NCBI GenBank assembly: GCA_032622095.1
Contig: CP136069.1
Span: 17,475,273 to 17,539,272 of the forward strand
Length of the DNA stretch: 64,000 bases
Direction of reading: 5' to 3'
Origin: Siphonodentalium dalli
Taxonomy: Eukaryota; Mollusca; Scaphopoda; Gadilida; Siphonodentaliidae
Shown in pieces: positions 23,820-35,964 of this stretch. The notes below the pieces were generated by a model. It did not search any database. It worked only from the letters and a program-made list of their open reading frames with translations, and was not told where the DNA came from. How positions within the stretch are numbered: position 1 is the first letter of the stretch; the number at the start of each line of letters is the position of its first letter. The position numbers and the translations under genes were made by a program.

Positions 23820-24022
23820 TATACCCTGTGCCAATGCATTCTCTTATATATGCGAGTCGACCATAGGTCGCCTCGCATATATAAGAGAATGCATTAGCCT
23901 AACAATTTTTCATCATTTGTTATTATTTTTTACAATTTTTTACAATTTTAATTTTTTTTCTTATATTGTTTAACAATTTTAAAATTACACCCATTCAGAG
24001 CCCCAGACAAACAGGGGTAATT
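23820..24022. mobile_element. Frame C hairpin element, left-half fragment
   Basis: ACCCTGTGCCAATGC, one full hairpin module (to 23902), an AT spacer, then ACACCCATTCAGAGCCCCAG, the start of the internal hairpin of frame C, where it breaks off. Confidence 0.65.
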
Positions 24023-24972
24023 ATTTATTCCACACCCATTTACGTGAGTCACATGTATTCAACGGAATCCCAGCCATTGAATACATATCAGTGTATACCT
24101 CTAGTGGAATACAAGCCGGAACTATTTGTGTTGACGTTGTCAGTAGGTCAGAATGTTATAGCAAACCACTAAGTATTCCGAATAAATAAGGTATAAACTT
24201 GTTTAAAAAATAAACTAGTATATGCTCGTAACAGTCAAAATGATATGTGTTGTGTCAGTTCCTCATATATTATGTTATTCCGCACTGTAAAAGTGCCAAT
24301 GATTTACAAGAAATCGCTTATAGTTACTAAATTATAGAATTTAAAATAACTCAAAAGGTTGGATATATTCGTATTATTATTCAAACGTAATCGGTGTTTT
24401 ATTTTATGACAATTTTATGAAGACTGATTTGTTAATATTAAGATCTTATGTAACTACATAAAATAACACAAATATATATTGTTGGACACACATTATAATA
24501 CCCCTTTCCTTTATTTAACTGCAATCACTAAAAGAGCAATGCAGTATCATAAATAGTCTTGTAATAAAACTTGTCTTGATACCCGTAGGCTTAGTTTATA
24601 TGCAGAAAGTGTTTTCTATCGAATAATTCGGTGGTACAAAAAAAAGTAAGTTTTATTCTATGAAAGAGTAATCCTGTAATATTTGTTTCTTATTCTGTGG
24701 AAATTTCAGCATATTGTCGAATTTGTCAGGAAAAAATATTTGCAGCCACCCATAGTCATCTATATTTTCCTAATAAGCAATTGACAGTTGCATTTCATAT
24801 ACGCGAATCATAGCACCTTAAATTCAGACAGTTGACAACATGTTTTACTAGACTTTGCCTAGTCTTCAGGGCGCCTCGAATCATCCGTTAAGTCGTGTTT
24901 ACAAAATACAAGATTTTCGAAGATGAAATTTTATTTTACTTTCTCTAATCCTTCAAAGGCGATCTGACCGGA
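24023..24972. other. No feature recognised
   Basis: AT-rich, no shared repeat or coding signal noticed. Confidence 0.4.
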
Positions 24973-25680
24973 GTGTACTTCAAGCATATGTAACAAACTT
25001 CTGTTCTGTTTACGAATCAGCAGATTTGGATATACCACCGGGAAGTCTGGATGTTTCCCTGCGGTGCGTATCGTCATGATATCGTTACTGCGTGGCATAC
25101 TGTCGGAATTCGTGAACTCGCTAAATCCCCACATGATTTTTTATCATTTATTCTTACATTCTATAAAAAAAAAATTCATGTTTTTCTTATATTCTTTAAA
25201 AAATTATCATTATTTATCATTGTTTTATTGCATTCTTTAACAATTGTTTATCATTTTTGGTCATTATTTTCTTAGATTCTTTAACAATATTTGTATCTTT
25301 TTTATCTTTATTTATTTCATTCATTAGCAATTTTTTCTCATTTTTCTCATTTTTTTCTTACATTCTTTAACAATTATAAAAAATAATGTAAATTTTGTTA
25401 AGCCAAAGCATTCTCTTATATATGCGAGGCGACCTATGGTCGATTCGCATATATAAGATAATGCATTGGCACAGGGTTTTCGCAAACATTCAGTGTACTT
25501 CAAGCATATATATGTAACAAACTTCTGTTCTGTTTACGAATCAGCGGATTTGGATATACCACCGGGAAGTCTGGATGTTTCCCTGCAGTGCGTATCGTCA
25601 TGATATCGTTACTGCGTTGCATACTGTCGGTCGTGGTTGAATTCGTGAGCTCGCTAAAGCCCAACATAATGTTTGCAGCG
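24973..25680. repeat. Direct duplication (520-bp period) around a hairpin half-element
   Basis: GTGTACTTCAAGCATAT followed by about 150 bp (CCACCGGGAAGTCTGGATGT...) occurs at 24973-25134 and 25493-25675, about 95% alike. Between them lies a half-element: AT spacer (25138-25398) and one hairpin module ending GGCACAGGGTTTTCGCAAAC (25403-25489). Confidence 0.8.
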
Positions 25681-25912
25681 TGAAATATGGGAAATTTGAG
25701 TATTATATATATTCGCGGAATGATCATTCAAATTCAGCCATGTATATCCACTGTACCTAACCTGAGTGTCAGAAGAAAACTGAATCTTAAGATATTCTAT
25801 AAATTCGGATATGAAATGAAGATGGATGCATTTTCAATAAGCGAGATCACTGTGTCGTGGCCGTATTGAATTTATCCAGCTTCGTTCCGTGGTTTCAGAG
25901 ATTCTTCCAGCC

Positions 25913-26052
25913 CCGGTTGTGTGGTTTTGGTGCTACATGTCACTGTTTTGGAGTAGCAATTCCATATTTGGAGCTTTTTAATTATTCATGACTTCCATAT
26001 ATGGAATGCTACTCCAAAACTTTGACCTGTAGCACTAAAACCACAGAACCGG
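25913..26052. repeat. Inverted repeat with about 60-bp arms
   Basis: CCGGTTGTGTGGTTTTGGTG...TCCATATTTGGA pairs with TCCATATATGGA...CACTAAAACCACAGAACCGG, with a loop of about 20 bp. It is a palindromic MITE without recognisable target duplication. Confidence 0.7.
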
Positions 26053-26096
26053 ACCTGCTGGATCCAATATCGCCGCGAATTAGTGACACACCAGTG

Positions 26097-26475
26097 GTAA
26101 ACAACAGACAACAAGAAAACCAATGTCAGAAATGGTAACGCGCTCAAGATCATCTATTATATACCCATGATTGTAATTATAGAATATAAAATATATTGGT
26201 TTCACGAATGAGTGGAATGACCAACTCATAATTCCGTTAAAACAACTAATCCTTCAAATTATTACAACAACTATATATACGGCTTATCACTGAAAGTTTC
26301 TCATGCATCTCACCAGAATTCCCAACTACACCTTTTACCGGACTCGGCCTCCGGGTCGCAGTTCGACATTTAATCCGTCCCAAAAATTCCCATTTCTATA
26401 AATAAAACGCCCATGGCCCATGTATACCAAGAATCAGCCAAACATTATACACGCGGAGCGCGAAATAACTCTAAA
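26097..26475 (-). repeat. Interspersed repeat K, inverse copy
   Basis: It shares AAACCAATGTCAGAAATGGT (then AACGCGCTCAAGATCAT) and CCTTTTACCGGACTCGGCCT with the region 34010-34505 in opposite orientation. Traces of the first motif also occur at 2631-2665. Identity of the element is unknown. Confidence 0.6.
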
Positions 26476-26871
26476 AGGGAATAAGACTCCAAAGAACTCA
26501 TTTGTAATGGTGAACAATCTGAACATCCATATCATAACTATATAAACTATCAAATAAAGGTAAACACAACCACTAATGAATTATATATTATTATTATTAT
26601 ATATTATTTTTATTATTATTATGATTACAGGAGATTATCATATTTGGTTAAAGCATTCCAAAACCTCAGAAACATGAAATTCAAGCAAATATCCAAGTGG
26701 CAAATTAAATAATTATACTGCTGTTTGTTTTTTAATTAAAGAGTAATTATATTACTTCAAAATTTTAACTGTTACAGTTAGGTCTTTTAAGTAGGTTAAC
26801 TTATTTAACATGTATAACATTGATATCAAAATATCTTCTTATGTTTGGTTTAATTTGATTGTTCGGATGGG
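26476..26871. other. AT-rich stretch with an ATT microsatellite
   Basis: TTATTATTATTATATATTAT-type sequence at 26586-26630; nothing else recognised. Confidence 0.5.
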
Positions 26872-27182
26872 GACCCTGTGCCAATAAACTCTCTTATATA
26901 TGCGAGTCGACCATAGGTCGCCTCGCATATATTAGAGAATGCATTGGCCTGACCAATTTTATATTATTTTTAATAATTGTTAAAAAATGTACTAACAAAA
27001 TTAAAAAAAATTATAAAAAATTGTTAAAGAATGTACTAAAAACATGATAAAAATTGATAAAGAATGTAAAATAAATTATAAAAAATGAGAAAATTGTTAA
27101 AGAATGTGAGAAAAAATGATAAAAAAAATGACAAAAATTGTTAAAAAATGTAAGAAAAAAATAATTAAAAATCATAAAGATT
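26872..27182. mobile_element. Hairpin left-half element with long AT spacer
   Basis: ACCCTGTGCCAATAAACTCT opens one hairpin module (to 26947). It is followed by about 230 bp of GTTAAAGAATGT.. spacer units and no second module. Confidence 0.7.
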
Positions 27183-27284
27183 GTGTTTGTATGTTATTAC
27201 CTCCGACTTTTAAATAAAATTTATCTTATCTTTATTTTCTTATATCAAATTTATCTTATCTTTATTATCTTATAATAACCAATT

Positions 27285-27560
27285 TTATTGAGATCTTATA
27301 ACGAATGGCTGCAATATTCTGTCAGACGAACAAATAACTTATGTCCAGATAAACGAAGAACTGTAGAGCGGAAAATACAAACAACTTTATTCTGCCCTTC
27401 TCTGAAAATCACTCCTGATGTTGAATATCTACACCACGCAAAATTCATGCAGATCCGATAACCCATGGCTGAGATATTCAGACAGACGGCCACAAACATT
27501 ATTTCCAGATAAATAAAAAAGATGCTAGAGAGCTGAAAGGTAAAAATCGTCATAAATATC
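27285..27560. repeat. Interspersed CAGATAAA repeat, two units
   Basis: Two diverged units of about 130 bp contain GATC...GGCTG.GATATTC...CAGACGGCCACAAA...TTTCCAGATAAA. Similar units lie at 36130-36365. Origin unknown. Confidence 0.5.
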
Positions 27561-28290
27561 CCTCTTTAGAAAGCACTCAATGTGGCGAACTTACACCCCC
27601 ATTTTCTCCTAAATATGTTCAGTTATTCACTTCAGTAAAGTGAGATGTCATAAACTATATGTCTCTTCATGTTATGGAGAATGCGAAAACACTCAGTTTG
27701 TTATCCTAAAACTGTTTTCGAGTTTACTATTGTGAACTTTTTAATCGCATGTTAAACGGACATGGCCCATTCGAACCTCCAAATATTTTTCTACGTAATT
27801 TTGAGCGACGGATGCGATAGGTCCATAAATAAATGAACTATTGATATTCCGGCTTCATTTGCTCTGAAAAACACTTGCTAAAGTCACAGCCATTTTCCCG
27901 CCGTTTTCAACATTTTGCCAGAAGTCATACAAACGCTCTTTATTGCTACCATATCAGGAATAGACTATCACAGAACGCTCTTTTCTGTTCTATGTCGTGC
28001 AATTGGCTGTTTTGTGTTTGAGTCCCAAACACCGTATTCACAGTTGTATTTTTCATTACTTCAATGCGTCTTATTTGGGTTACATAATGCTCGTAGAATG
28101 GTAGGTCAGATATTTATCGACCTATTTCGATACAGAGAAAAATTCAAAAGTGAATAATATTATGTGTATTTAGAAGCGCAAACCGCCATGTAGCTTTAAA
28201 TATATAATTTTAAATTCATTTTGTTTAGGATCTACATGTACCCTTATAAAGGAGACGCAAACAAACGGTTTCTACCATGCAGTGTATCCC
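27561..28290. other. No gene; decayed family D fragment
   Basis: ACAAACGCTCTTTATTGCTACCATATCAGG-like sequence at 27928-27975 repeats the two AACGCTCTTT motifs of family D. The remainder is unassigned. Confidence 0.45.
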
Positions 28291-28693
28291 TTAACCCTTT
28301 ACCCAACAGAACGGCCCTGTGCCAATGCATTCTCTTATATATGCGAGTCGACCATAGGTCGCCTCGCATATATAAGAGAATGCATTGGCTTAACACATTA
28401 AAAATTATAAAATTGTTAAAGAATGTAAGAAAAAATGGTAAAAAGTGTTAAAAAAAGACCATTTTTTTTAGGCCAATGCATTCTCTTATATATGCGAGGC
28501 GACCTATGGTCGACTCGCATATATAAGAGAATGCATTGGCACAGGGCATAACTGTAACCATCACAATGTGGTCAATGAGCCGGTTCCAAAGATATCCATA
28601 TTTGTATGGTTTTATTGAGACAGACCCAAGATAATTTAGGCTGTTGCAGCTTTATTTGGCCGTTTTTGGCCGGTTTGTTGGGTAAAGGGTTAA
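28291..28693. mobile_element. TTAA MITE, frame B, copy 3
   Basis: Complete 403-bp copy: TTAACCCTTTACCCAACAGA to TTGGGTAAAGGGTTAA, with two intact modules. Directly after it, AAAGGGGTACTGTACAC (28691-28707) is the start of the family G element seen in full at 55489. Confidence 0.85.
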
Positions 28694-30197
28694 AGGGGTA
28701 CTGTACACAAAGGGTTAACGACAACTTGAAGTATGACATCTATAGCGCCGTACATTATATATATACATGTGTGAATCCACCTCCTGAATTCCAACACCAC
28801 AGGGTATATAGTGTTGTGTGATTGGAATTTAAACCGCCACATATGGAGCGGTATATCTCGGATATATATAAGAGGATCTACAACTCGTCCCCATAATTTA
28901 CTGGACGAGTTTTGTAAATTCCGCTATAAACTGGTGACGAGTTGTAGATTCTATTTATTACATGATCCAAAACCTCTACAAAACATACTGAAATCAACAA
29001 ACGGGATGCGAAACTAACAACGTCTTCAATAAGGCATGCGATGACGTTTTTACGTAATTATGCGTGGTTTGCCCACGTAAACAAATAGTCCCATATAAAT
29101 AAAGACCCTTTGTCGTATTTAATGGCGTATATTTAATGAAATAACTTTCCAAACTCTTCATTAGAGTTTACTGAAAAAATATGGGTCACCTGGCACTATT
29201 TCCAGTTATTAAACGAACGTCTAATATCACAATTTATAGAATGGGTTTATTGAATGGAATAAGGGTAGGGTCATGTAATAAATTATATGTATAGAACGAG
29301 ATGGAGCATGTAAACAAAGTGAGAAACCACTGAACAAGATTTGGAAAAGCATGGAACCGTGCATTTATCGTTTATTGATGTGGGTGTAAAATGTCATTGG
29401 ACGTACATGTATACTCTCGTGGAATATTCAAGAGATTTTCAGTAACTTCCTGTTTGCACAGCGTAGATATAGGATTATGACGCTGGGAGAGCTTAGGTAC
29501 GACCATGATAGCTCCACCACGAACCTGTTTAGGAATCAGGGAGCTAAATGTGTTCCAGAGTCGCTGAGCGAGTGCACCGTGGAATGCTAGAGGTGAAGGT
29601 GACTTAAGAATGGCCTTCACCTGATACATGTGACACGTTATTAAAGGATGCAATCTTGTTTATTTGATTTGTACATCATATCTAAATAATTTAAACTGGT
29701 GAAGTAATGGGGGAATGGCTTTTTGTGGTCGGGAAATTTATTTATCTAGCTGCCGTAGTTCTTGGTTTTGCCAGGTAACATTTGGCCGTGGGATAGCCCT
29801 GTCGTACACTTGGGGATTTATCTTAAAAAGTAAATATATGACCTATGTTTTTTCTTGCAATTTCGTGATCTAGCTGCATGGGTAAACATCACTGGAGTGG
29901 CCCACAGGCTTCAATTCAGTGACTTATTTGAAACACTGTCGTCTGTGGGAGACCATTTAGTTCAGTGATTCCTATACTTGACCGCCACATTTCTATATCA
30001 CTGATGACCATTAGGATGTTGGTGATCCTTGGATCACGCATACTAGCCAACTATATGAATGCATGCACACGATGAATGCATCGGTGTTGGGAGTGGCACA
30101 CAAGCTTACGTGAACGTCACATTTCTCAATCTCGCATGAGTAATATTAAGTATTATGACGTTGGGGAAGCTTTGTATCACGCATGCTATAGCCCAAC
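28694..30197. other. No gene recognised
   Basis: A 14-bp inverted repeat (ATCTACAACTCGTC / GACGAGTTGTAGAT) lies at 28876-28954. A minus ORF at 29372-29653 contains ALAQRLWNTFSSLIPKQVRG, faintly like LINE C-termini, but is too weak to call. Confidence 0.4.
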
Positions 30198-30334
30198 TAC
30201 AGTAAAGCCCTAAATAATCGACTCCTTAACCACAGCAGAATTATGGGTAATTTTTCAGGATTTAGTCGGAAATGTGGCTTGTTGCCATTCATCAGAATGC
30301 TCTTAAGGAGTCGATTATTTAAGGCATTACTGTA
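30198..30334. mobile_element. TA-flanked palindromic MITE, copy 2 (internally deleted)
   Basis: Starts TACAGTAAAGCCCTAAATAA and ends AAGGCATTACTGTA. The left arm is complete to GCCATTCATC, but most of the right arm is missing (137 bp instead of 217). Confidence 0.8.
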
Positions 30335-30570
30335 TATATGAATCTCATAATCTACATGTCGAAGGCCTTGGCGTGGTGGTGGTACACATGTTTACATGAA
30401 CGCCACATTTCCCAATCACTCATGACATATACTACTGCCTGTGAGTGCATCGAGTCATTAGCGAAAACGTGGATAACAGCAGGGGACCACCAAACTCAAG
30501 ATTGTATTTCCTTTCTCCGTCCAACAATTCCGGAAATTTAGTGCAACACAAAAACCGTAGCCGTCATATA

Positions 30571-31016
30571 CAAGCCTGTGTTTAGTGTGCCTGTCATTTG
30601 CAGAATGAGCTCCCCAGAGGGTGAATTTAGTGACGCTGTCCCACACAGCGGGCTAGCATCACCAAATTCACCCTCTGTGACCCAATTATGCATCTGCTAT
30701 GGGAGACATAGACTCAGTTCCCAAATGGTGATTATTGTGACGTACACCCATCGGGAACCTCTATTATGCAATGTGTCGTCTGCCTATTGGTGGATATAGA
30801 GAAACTAAACTAAAAAAGAAATAAAATCTATGTGAAGAAGTTTCTATAGAAATTTGATAATAAAGAGACTTTCCAGAGAAGATGAGGCCTAAGCAGAATG
30901 AGGGCCCCAGAGGGCGAATTTAGTGATGCTAGTTCGCTATGCGGGAAAGCGTCAGTAAAAATTCACCCTCTGCGGACCTCATTTTGCAAATGACAGACAC
31001 ACTAAACTCAGACTTG
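30571..31016. mobile_element. Double-hairpin MITE family I, copy 2
   Basis: CAAGCCTGTGTTTAGTGTGC at the left, inverted CACACTAAACTCAGACTTG at the right. Each end forms its own hairpin (CCCCAGAGGGTGAATTTAGT with ATCACCAAATTCACCCTCTG). The middle contains GGAGACATAGACTCAGTTCC, which recurs in the 248-bp array downstream. Confidence 0.75.
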
Positions 31017-31447
31017 GTCATATAAGTGTATCTTCCAGTCGGTAGCTCAGCTGCGCCACCTTGAAAAATGTGTACAAATTTGTACTTTGCAATAAACCAC
31101 AAATGTATATGTAAATGAAGTTGCGCACAGAATGCCGATTAGGAAGAAAAATCTAGGCAGTGCTGATTGAAAATGGACTTAATTTCAAATCATAAAAATA
31201 ATTCTCATCATTACCAGAGGGCTTAATTTCTTCGGATATAATGGACTTCATTTCATGACTGTTCCAGATATATATTCTGCTCATATTTTCAAACATTGAC
31301 GTTACACACACTTTGTGTGGCGTTTGGTGAGTACGGATCCTTCAATATTGACGGGTCTGTCATACCCAGGCGTGACCCAGCCATGATCAATATGGGTTAT
31401 CCACCGCATTGGTCTTGTAATCGGTGGTAATATATTGTTTGCTATGA
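31017..31447. other. No feature recognised
   Basis: A GGTAGCTCAGCTGCG sequence at 31032 resembles a tRNA A box, but no B box or cloverleaf follows. Confidence 0.4.
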
Positions 31448-32085
31448 TCAATCAATCAATCAATTTATTATACTTTTACACCAAATATGGTCAAGTGTAT
31501 ACATACATAATAAAGAAACATAATTTATAACAATGTAGTGAAAGGACATGTATTCATACGGTCATGTGTGGTCTTAACACAATATGTCGCACATAATAAA
31601 GTAGTTATATGTATTTGCATCTGCTATGCGGGAGACATAAACTCAGTTCCCAAATGGTGAATATTGTGATGTACACCCATTGGAATATCTATTATGCAAT
31701 GTGTCGTCTGCGTGTTTGGGGATATAGAGAAACTAAACTAAAAAAGAAATAGAATCTATGTGAAGAAGTCTCTATAATTTATAACAATGTAGTGAAAGGA
31801 CATGTATTCATACGGTCATTTGTGGTCTTAACACAATATGTCGCACATAATAAAGTAGTTATATGTATTTGCATCTGCTATGCGGGAGACATAAACTCAG
31901 TTCCCAAATGGTGAATATTGTGATGTACACCCATTGGAACATCTATTATGCAATGTGTCGTCTGCGTATTTGGGGATATAGAGAAACTAAACTAAAAAAG
32001 AAACAGAATCAATGTGAAGAATTAAGTCTCTATAATTTATAACAATGTAGTGAAAGGACATGTATTCATACGGTCATTTGTGGTC
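31448..32085. repeat. Tandem array of about 248 bp, copies 1, 2 and part of 3
   Basis: The array is entered from an ATCAATCAATCAATTTATTA tail-like start (repeat J). Units contain GAAAGGACATGTATTCATAC, GTGGTCTTAACACAATATGT and GCGGGAGACATAAACTCAGT. They repeat near 31548, 31797 and 32052; the third copy is broken by the frame B insertion at 32086 and resumes at 32485. Single inverse copies of J lie at 39285-39548 and 44583-44815. Confidence 0.8.
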
Positions 32086-32484
32086 TTAACCCTTTACCCA
32101 ACAAACCGGCCAAAACCGGCCAAATAAAGCTTCAACAGCCTAAATTATCTTGGGTCTGTCTCAATAAAACCATACAAATATGGATATCATTGGAACCGGA
32201 TCATTGACCACATTGTGATAGTTACAGTTAGCCCTGTGCCAATGCATTCTCTTATATATGCGAGTCGACCATAGGTCGCCTCGCATATATAAGAGAATGC
32301 ATTGGCCTAAAAAAAATCTTTTTTTAACACTTTTTACCATTTTTTCTTACATTCTTTAACAATTTTATAATTTTTAATGTGTTAAGCCAATGCATTCTCT
32401 TATATATGCGAGGCGACCTATGGTCGACTCGCATATATAAGAGAATGCATTGGCACAGGGCCCTTCTGTTGGCTAAAGGGTTAA
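32086..32484. mobile_element. TTAA MITE, frame B, copy 4 (inverse), with empty sites next door
   Basis: This 399-bp copy starts TTAACCCTTTACCCAACAAA and ends GGCTAAAGGGTTAA. It lies in GGTC|TTAA|CACAATATGTCGC; the unoccupied version GGTCTTAACACAATATGTCG is present at 31571 and 31825. This shows directly that insertion occurred at, and duplicated, TTAA. Confidence 0.92.
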
Positions 32485-32829
32485 CACAATATGTCGCACA
32501 GATGAGCTATCCGGGAATGATGGCTTACACGTGGAACCAATGCACACTATGTATGGTATGGAGTCTTTTGCCTGCCGTATACACATACCAGTGATCCATT
32601 CTTGAGGATATTGGGGGGGGGGCACTATTCTGTTTGATCTGCCGTAGGTTTGTCACTTGCTTAAATCAGGCATCTCTTCGTGTTGGGTATGGGCGGACCA
32701 CCATACTGTCCTAACAACTGGGTGGGGGTGTTGCATGTTTTATATACACAGACGTGACCAATTCCTTGCCGTATATGTGGGTGGGCAATCGTACTCTCCG
32801 AGATCTGTTGCTTACCAAGTTGCTTGTCA
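32485..32829. other. End of array unit 3 and unassigned sequence
   Basis: CACAATATGTCGCACAGATG continues the array for about 20 bp; the rest is unassigned. Confidence 0.4.
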
Positions 32830-33110
32830 AGATAAAATGATAAAATAAAAGATAAATTTATTGACAGATATACGCCCACTCGATGCCGATGTCAAAACAG
32901 TTACATAAATAAAATGTGATTTTAAGTATATAGTAACATAAAAATATTAATATTCAATGTTTGATGATTCACACCGTTTATGTAGAAAGAGTTGGACCAT
33001 GTTGCAGATGATATTACATGTTTTGGGTTCATTATTTCTCAAGATGATTAAGAATTTCTGTTGGTCAGCCATATTATTAAAGGTCTAAATATTGTTTTCT
33101 TAGATTTGTA
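32830..33110 (-). mobile_element. Non-LTR retrotransposon 3' end, family 2, copy 1
   Basis: Minus-strand remnant matching the fragment at 37250-37610: NNMADQQKFLIILRN-like coding end (about 33000-33085), the ...HKRCES terminus, a 3' UTR with ACATCGGCATCGAGTGGGCG, and a GATAAAATAAAAG-like tail at 32830-32855. It is truncated at a G-rich tract (33117-33135). Confidence 0.65.
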
Positions 33111-33138
33111 TAAATGGGGGGGAGGGGGGGGGGGGTTG

Positions 33139-33890
33139 CATAAGATAAGATAAGATGATTTATTGCAATACACCAATGCAGGCAGTTGCAAATAACAGTT
33201 AATACATGAAAAGTTACACATTGAAATAAAATACATGTAATAGACATATGTACGATAAATAATCATTAGTATTATAAATTAATACTTTCAACGTTTATTT
33301 CCCCATATTGACATTCTGTCTTTTTAGAAAGAATAACCGGATCATGTTGCACACGGAATTGATTATTTGTTTGTCCTTGTTTTTCATTATGAAGATGAAC
33401 TTATCATCATCATCGATGTTTATGAAATCTATGCTATAATTTTGAGTCTTTTCTAGAGTCAGCGTACGCATTGCATTCCATAATCAAATGTTTGTCTGTT
33501 TCAACTTTAAGTTCATCACACATGTGATAAATTCTGTCTTTTAATGGCGTCTTCGGTTGCGTGTGTCGACTCTTTTCTATAGCTAAAATATGATTGCTAA
33601 CAAGTAGTCGAGTGAACATCTCTGTTGCCGCGAACGATCGAACGTGTCTCAGGTACGGTTCTATGTCATAATTGTCTTTGAAAGTTCTGTAAGTTCGCAG
33701 TTTATTAGCACCACCTGGTCTGTCGTCATCGAAAATGTCTTTTTTGAACTATTTATATGTTCTGATTTTAACCTTTCAATTATTAGTTTGTCTGTCACTC
33801 TTATTGTTGTATTAGAATAATGAAGTGTTCTTCGGTTTCTACCTCCATTCCACCTTTTTGCAAATTCTCTCATGATCAGACATTCATGGT
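33139..33890 (-). mobile_element. Non-LTR retrotransposon 3' end, family 1, copy 2
   Basis: The tail ATAAGATAAGATGATTTATT at 33141 starts the 3' end, and coding remnants follow leftward on the minus strand: FLKRQN end, CDELK...DKHLIMEC knuckle (33434-33619), and an upstream segment (33661-33873) with WNGGRNRRTLHYSNTTIRV. It extends about 390 bp further 5' than the copy at 2868. Interrupted by frameshifts. Confidence 0.75.
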
Positions 33891-34009
33891 GGATACGACT
33901 GAGTATGGCCGGAGGTATATTTGTTACTCAGAGACATCCAGCCGCTCTGACAATGGTCAAACATCCAGTCACGGTGGATACGACTGAGTATGGCCGGAGG
34001 TATTTATTA
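33891..34009. repeat. Short direct duplication
   Basis: GGTGGATACGACTGAGTATG (then GCCGGAGGTAT) occurs at 33889 and 33977, an 88-bp period. Confidence 0.65.
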
Positions 34010-34505
34010 GGCGCGCTCCGCGTGTATATACTGGTGTAGAGATTCTTGTTTCGGGTGTTTTATTTATAGAATGGGAATTTTTGGGAGGATTAAAAGTCGA
34101 ACTGCGACCGGAGGCCGAGTCCGGTAAAAGGTGTAGTTGGGAATTTCAATTTCGTGTATTGTCGTTAACATTATTATGTCAATAATGTTGATTTTTGGTT
34201 TGTGATAAGCTATGCCAATTACAAATAAAAGAAATGACAAAGAATTTTTTTAAGTCTTATATTTCAACTGTTATAGACATGTTTCGTTCTGCAGCCCACT
34301 GTGGTTTGTGGTCGGAGACGACCGAGTCGGTCGCCGGTTCGTTAATTATGGGTGCTGGTTCTTATTGTTATTTTATCGGAAATCTGAGTTGGTCATTCGC
34401 AAAAACCAATATATTTTATATTCTATAATTACAATCATGGATATATAATATATGATCTTGAGCGCGTTACCATTTCTGACATTGGTTTTCTTGTATATGT
34501 TGTCT
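34010..34505 (+). repeat. Interspersed repeat K, forward copy
   Basis: It shares GGAGGCCGAGTCCGGTAAAA and GAGCGCGTTACCATTTCTGA with the inverse copy at 26097. No recognised coding content; both copies lack obvious terminal repeats. Confidence 0.6.
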
Positions 34506-35010
34506 GGCATACTCAGAGACACCCAGTCGTGCAGGGATTCTTGGTTCCGCTCTGACAATGGTCTTTTTAATGGCTTATGAAATATATCAACACGCGAGTA
34601 ATAAAGCAACGTGGGACAGAGTCCGTTGTGCCGCACGTGCTTTTGATTATAAGATCGTGTTCAGGGGAGAGTGTAAAGGGAGAATACGGATGATAAATCA
34701 CCGCGTTGAAATGCTGTGCGCGCTTGCTGTTAGTACCTCGTTTACCACGGTTTGATTCAAGAGCTTCTCTCAAAAGCAAACCTTGCAAATACCTCTCTAT
34801 AGGATCCCTCCGTCAGAGAACCATTTTCGGATTAAGAGGGTATACCCGGTACGTTACCCGATTGTACTCGAGTTGACCTTCTACATTAAGATATAGTTTG
34901 AAAAAAACTTCGTATATAAAGTATGTTCTGTCAAACAGCCTGTTCTTGCGTAAATAAGTTAAAAAGAACTTATTTAAAACACACGAAATAAGCACATATA
35001 GTGATTATTT
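34506..35010. other. No feature recognised
   Basis: Overlapping ORFs at 34558-34788 have no known domain. Confidence 0.4.
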
Positions 35011-35290
35011 GAATTTGAATTAAGCTCTATATGAACCCAAATGGGACACGATCAAAACAGTCGTAAATGAGCCTACTTCAATCCGAAATAAAATAATATA
35101 GGTATTATATCTACTGTTTTAATCGACACAACGTACCAGATGAACGCTCTTTATACTGTGTTTTCAATGCGGCCCGCGCCATTCAATGAAATAGCGGGTA
35201 TAAGTCATATGTGAGCATATTTAAGAATAAATTAAGTTCTATATGAACCTATGTGAATATTTAGGTTCTATTTGATGCTATTTGCACGGA
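35011..35290. repeat. Interspersed repeat L, copy 1
   Basis: GAACGCTCTTTATACTGTGT, TGCGGCCCGCGCCATTCAA and repeated TAGGTTCTATATGAACC-type motifs are shared, inverted, with 52570-52830. It includes the recurrent AACGCTCTTTAT motif. Confidence 0.55.
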
Positions 35291-35964
35291 AACCGGTAAT
35301 AATACTATATAAGGGTTTAATGACATATTATGTACTTGTTCGGGTGCGTGAAACTGGTAAGTTAGTATTCAGGTGCTATGCCAACTGGAGGAATGTAGCA
35401 TTCTACTAACATCACCGAAAATCACAAGAAAATCGACCATACCACTCCATAGTAAACATTGTCTGAACTACGCTAAATTGTAAATATTTACTACTCGAAT
35501 CGGGACGCTTCTATTGGCGATAAACTATCGAAAACGATTTCGCCATCGGCAGTCACTGCATTTAATTAATATATAAGAATGACGGTGTGTGTTGTCAATT
35601 TAGACATAATATTTGTAAAAATAACTACTCTGGACAATATTATTTTCCATTTCTATTTGATGACCATACCGGAGTGTTTCACATCACTTTAATGATTTAT
35701 TCTCATGCATTCATATCAATAGTGAGAGCCACATAAAGCTATTTACAATAAAGACAATAAATAGAACAAGAGATGGACTGACCCCATGTGACATATATAC
35801 CGCCAGTACCGGCAGAACACTACCTCTACTACATGTATTCTGTTTTTCTCAGACATAATTATGAATGTTTATTTGCCCACCTACTAATGAGTAGTACTAT
35901 TACCACAGTGTCTAAAACAGAGGGGTGAACCAGTTGGGAATTTTGCCTCTGTAAGCACTTAGCC
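35291..35964. other. No feature recognised
   Basis: No repeat or coding signal noticed. Confidence 0.4.

Noticed and set aside
29372-29653. Minus-strand ORF with LAQRLWNTFSSLIP, considered as a LINE C-terminus
   Set aside because: Only a short, weak resemblance; no tail, no neighbouring motif.
31030-31105. tRNA-like A box GGTAGCTCAGCTGCG
   Set aside because: No B box (GGTTCGAATCC) and no cloverleaf in the following 80 bp.
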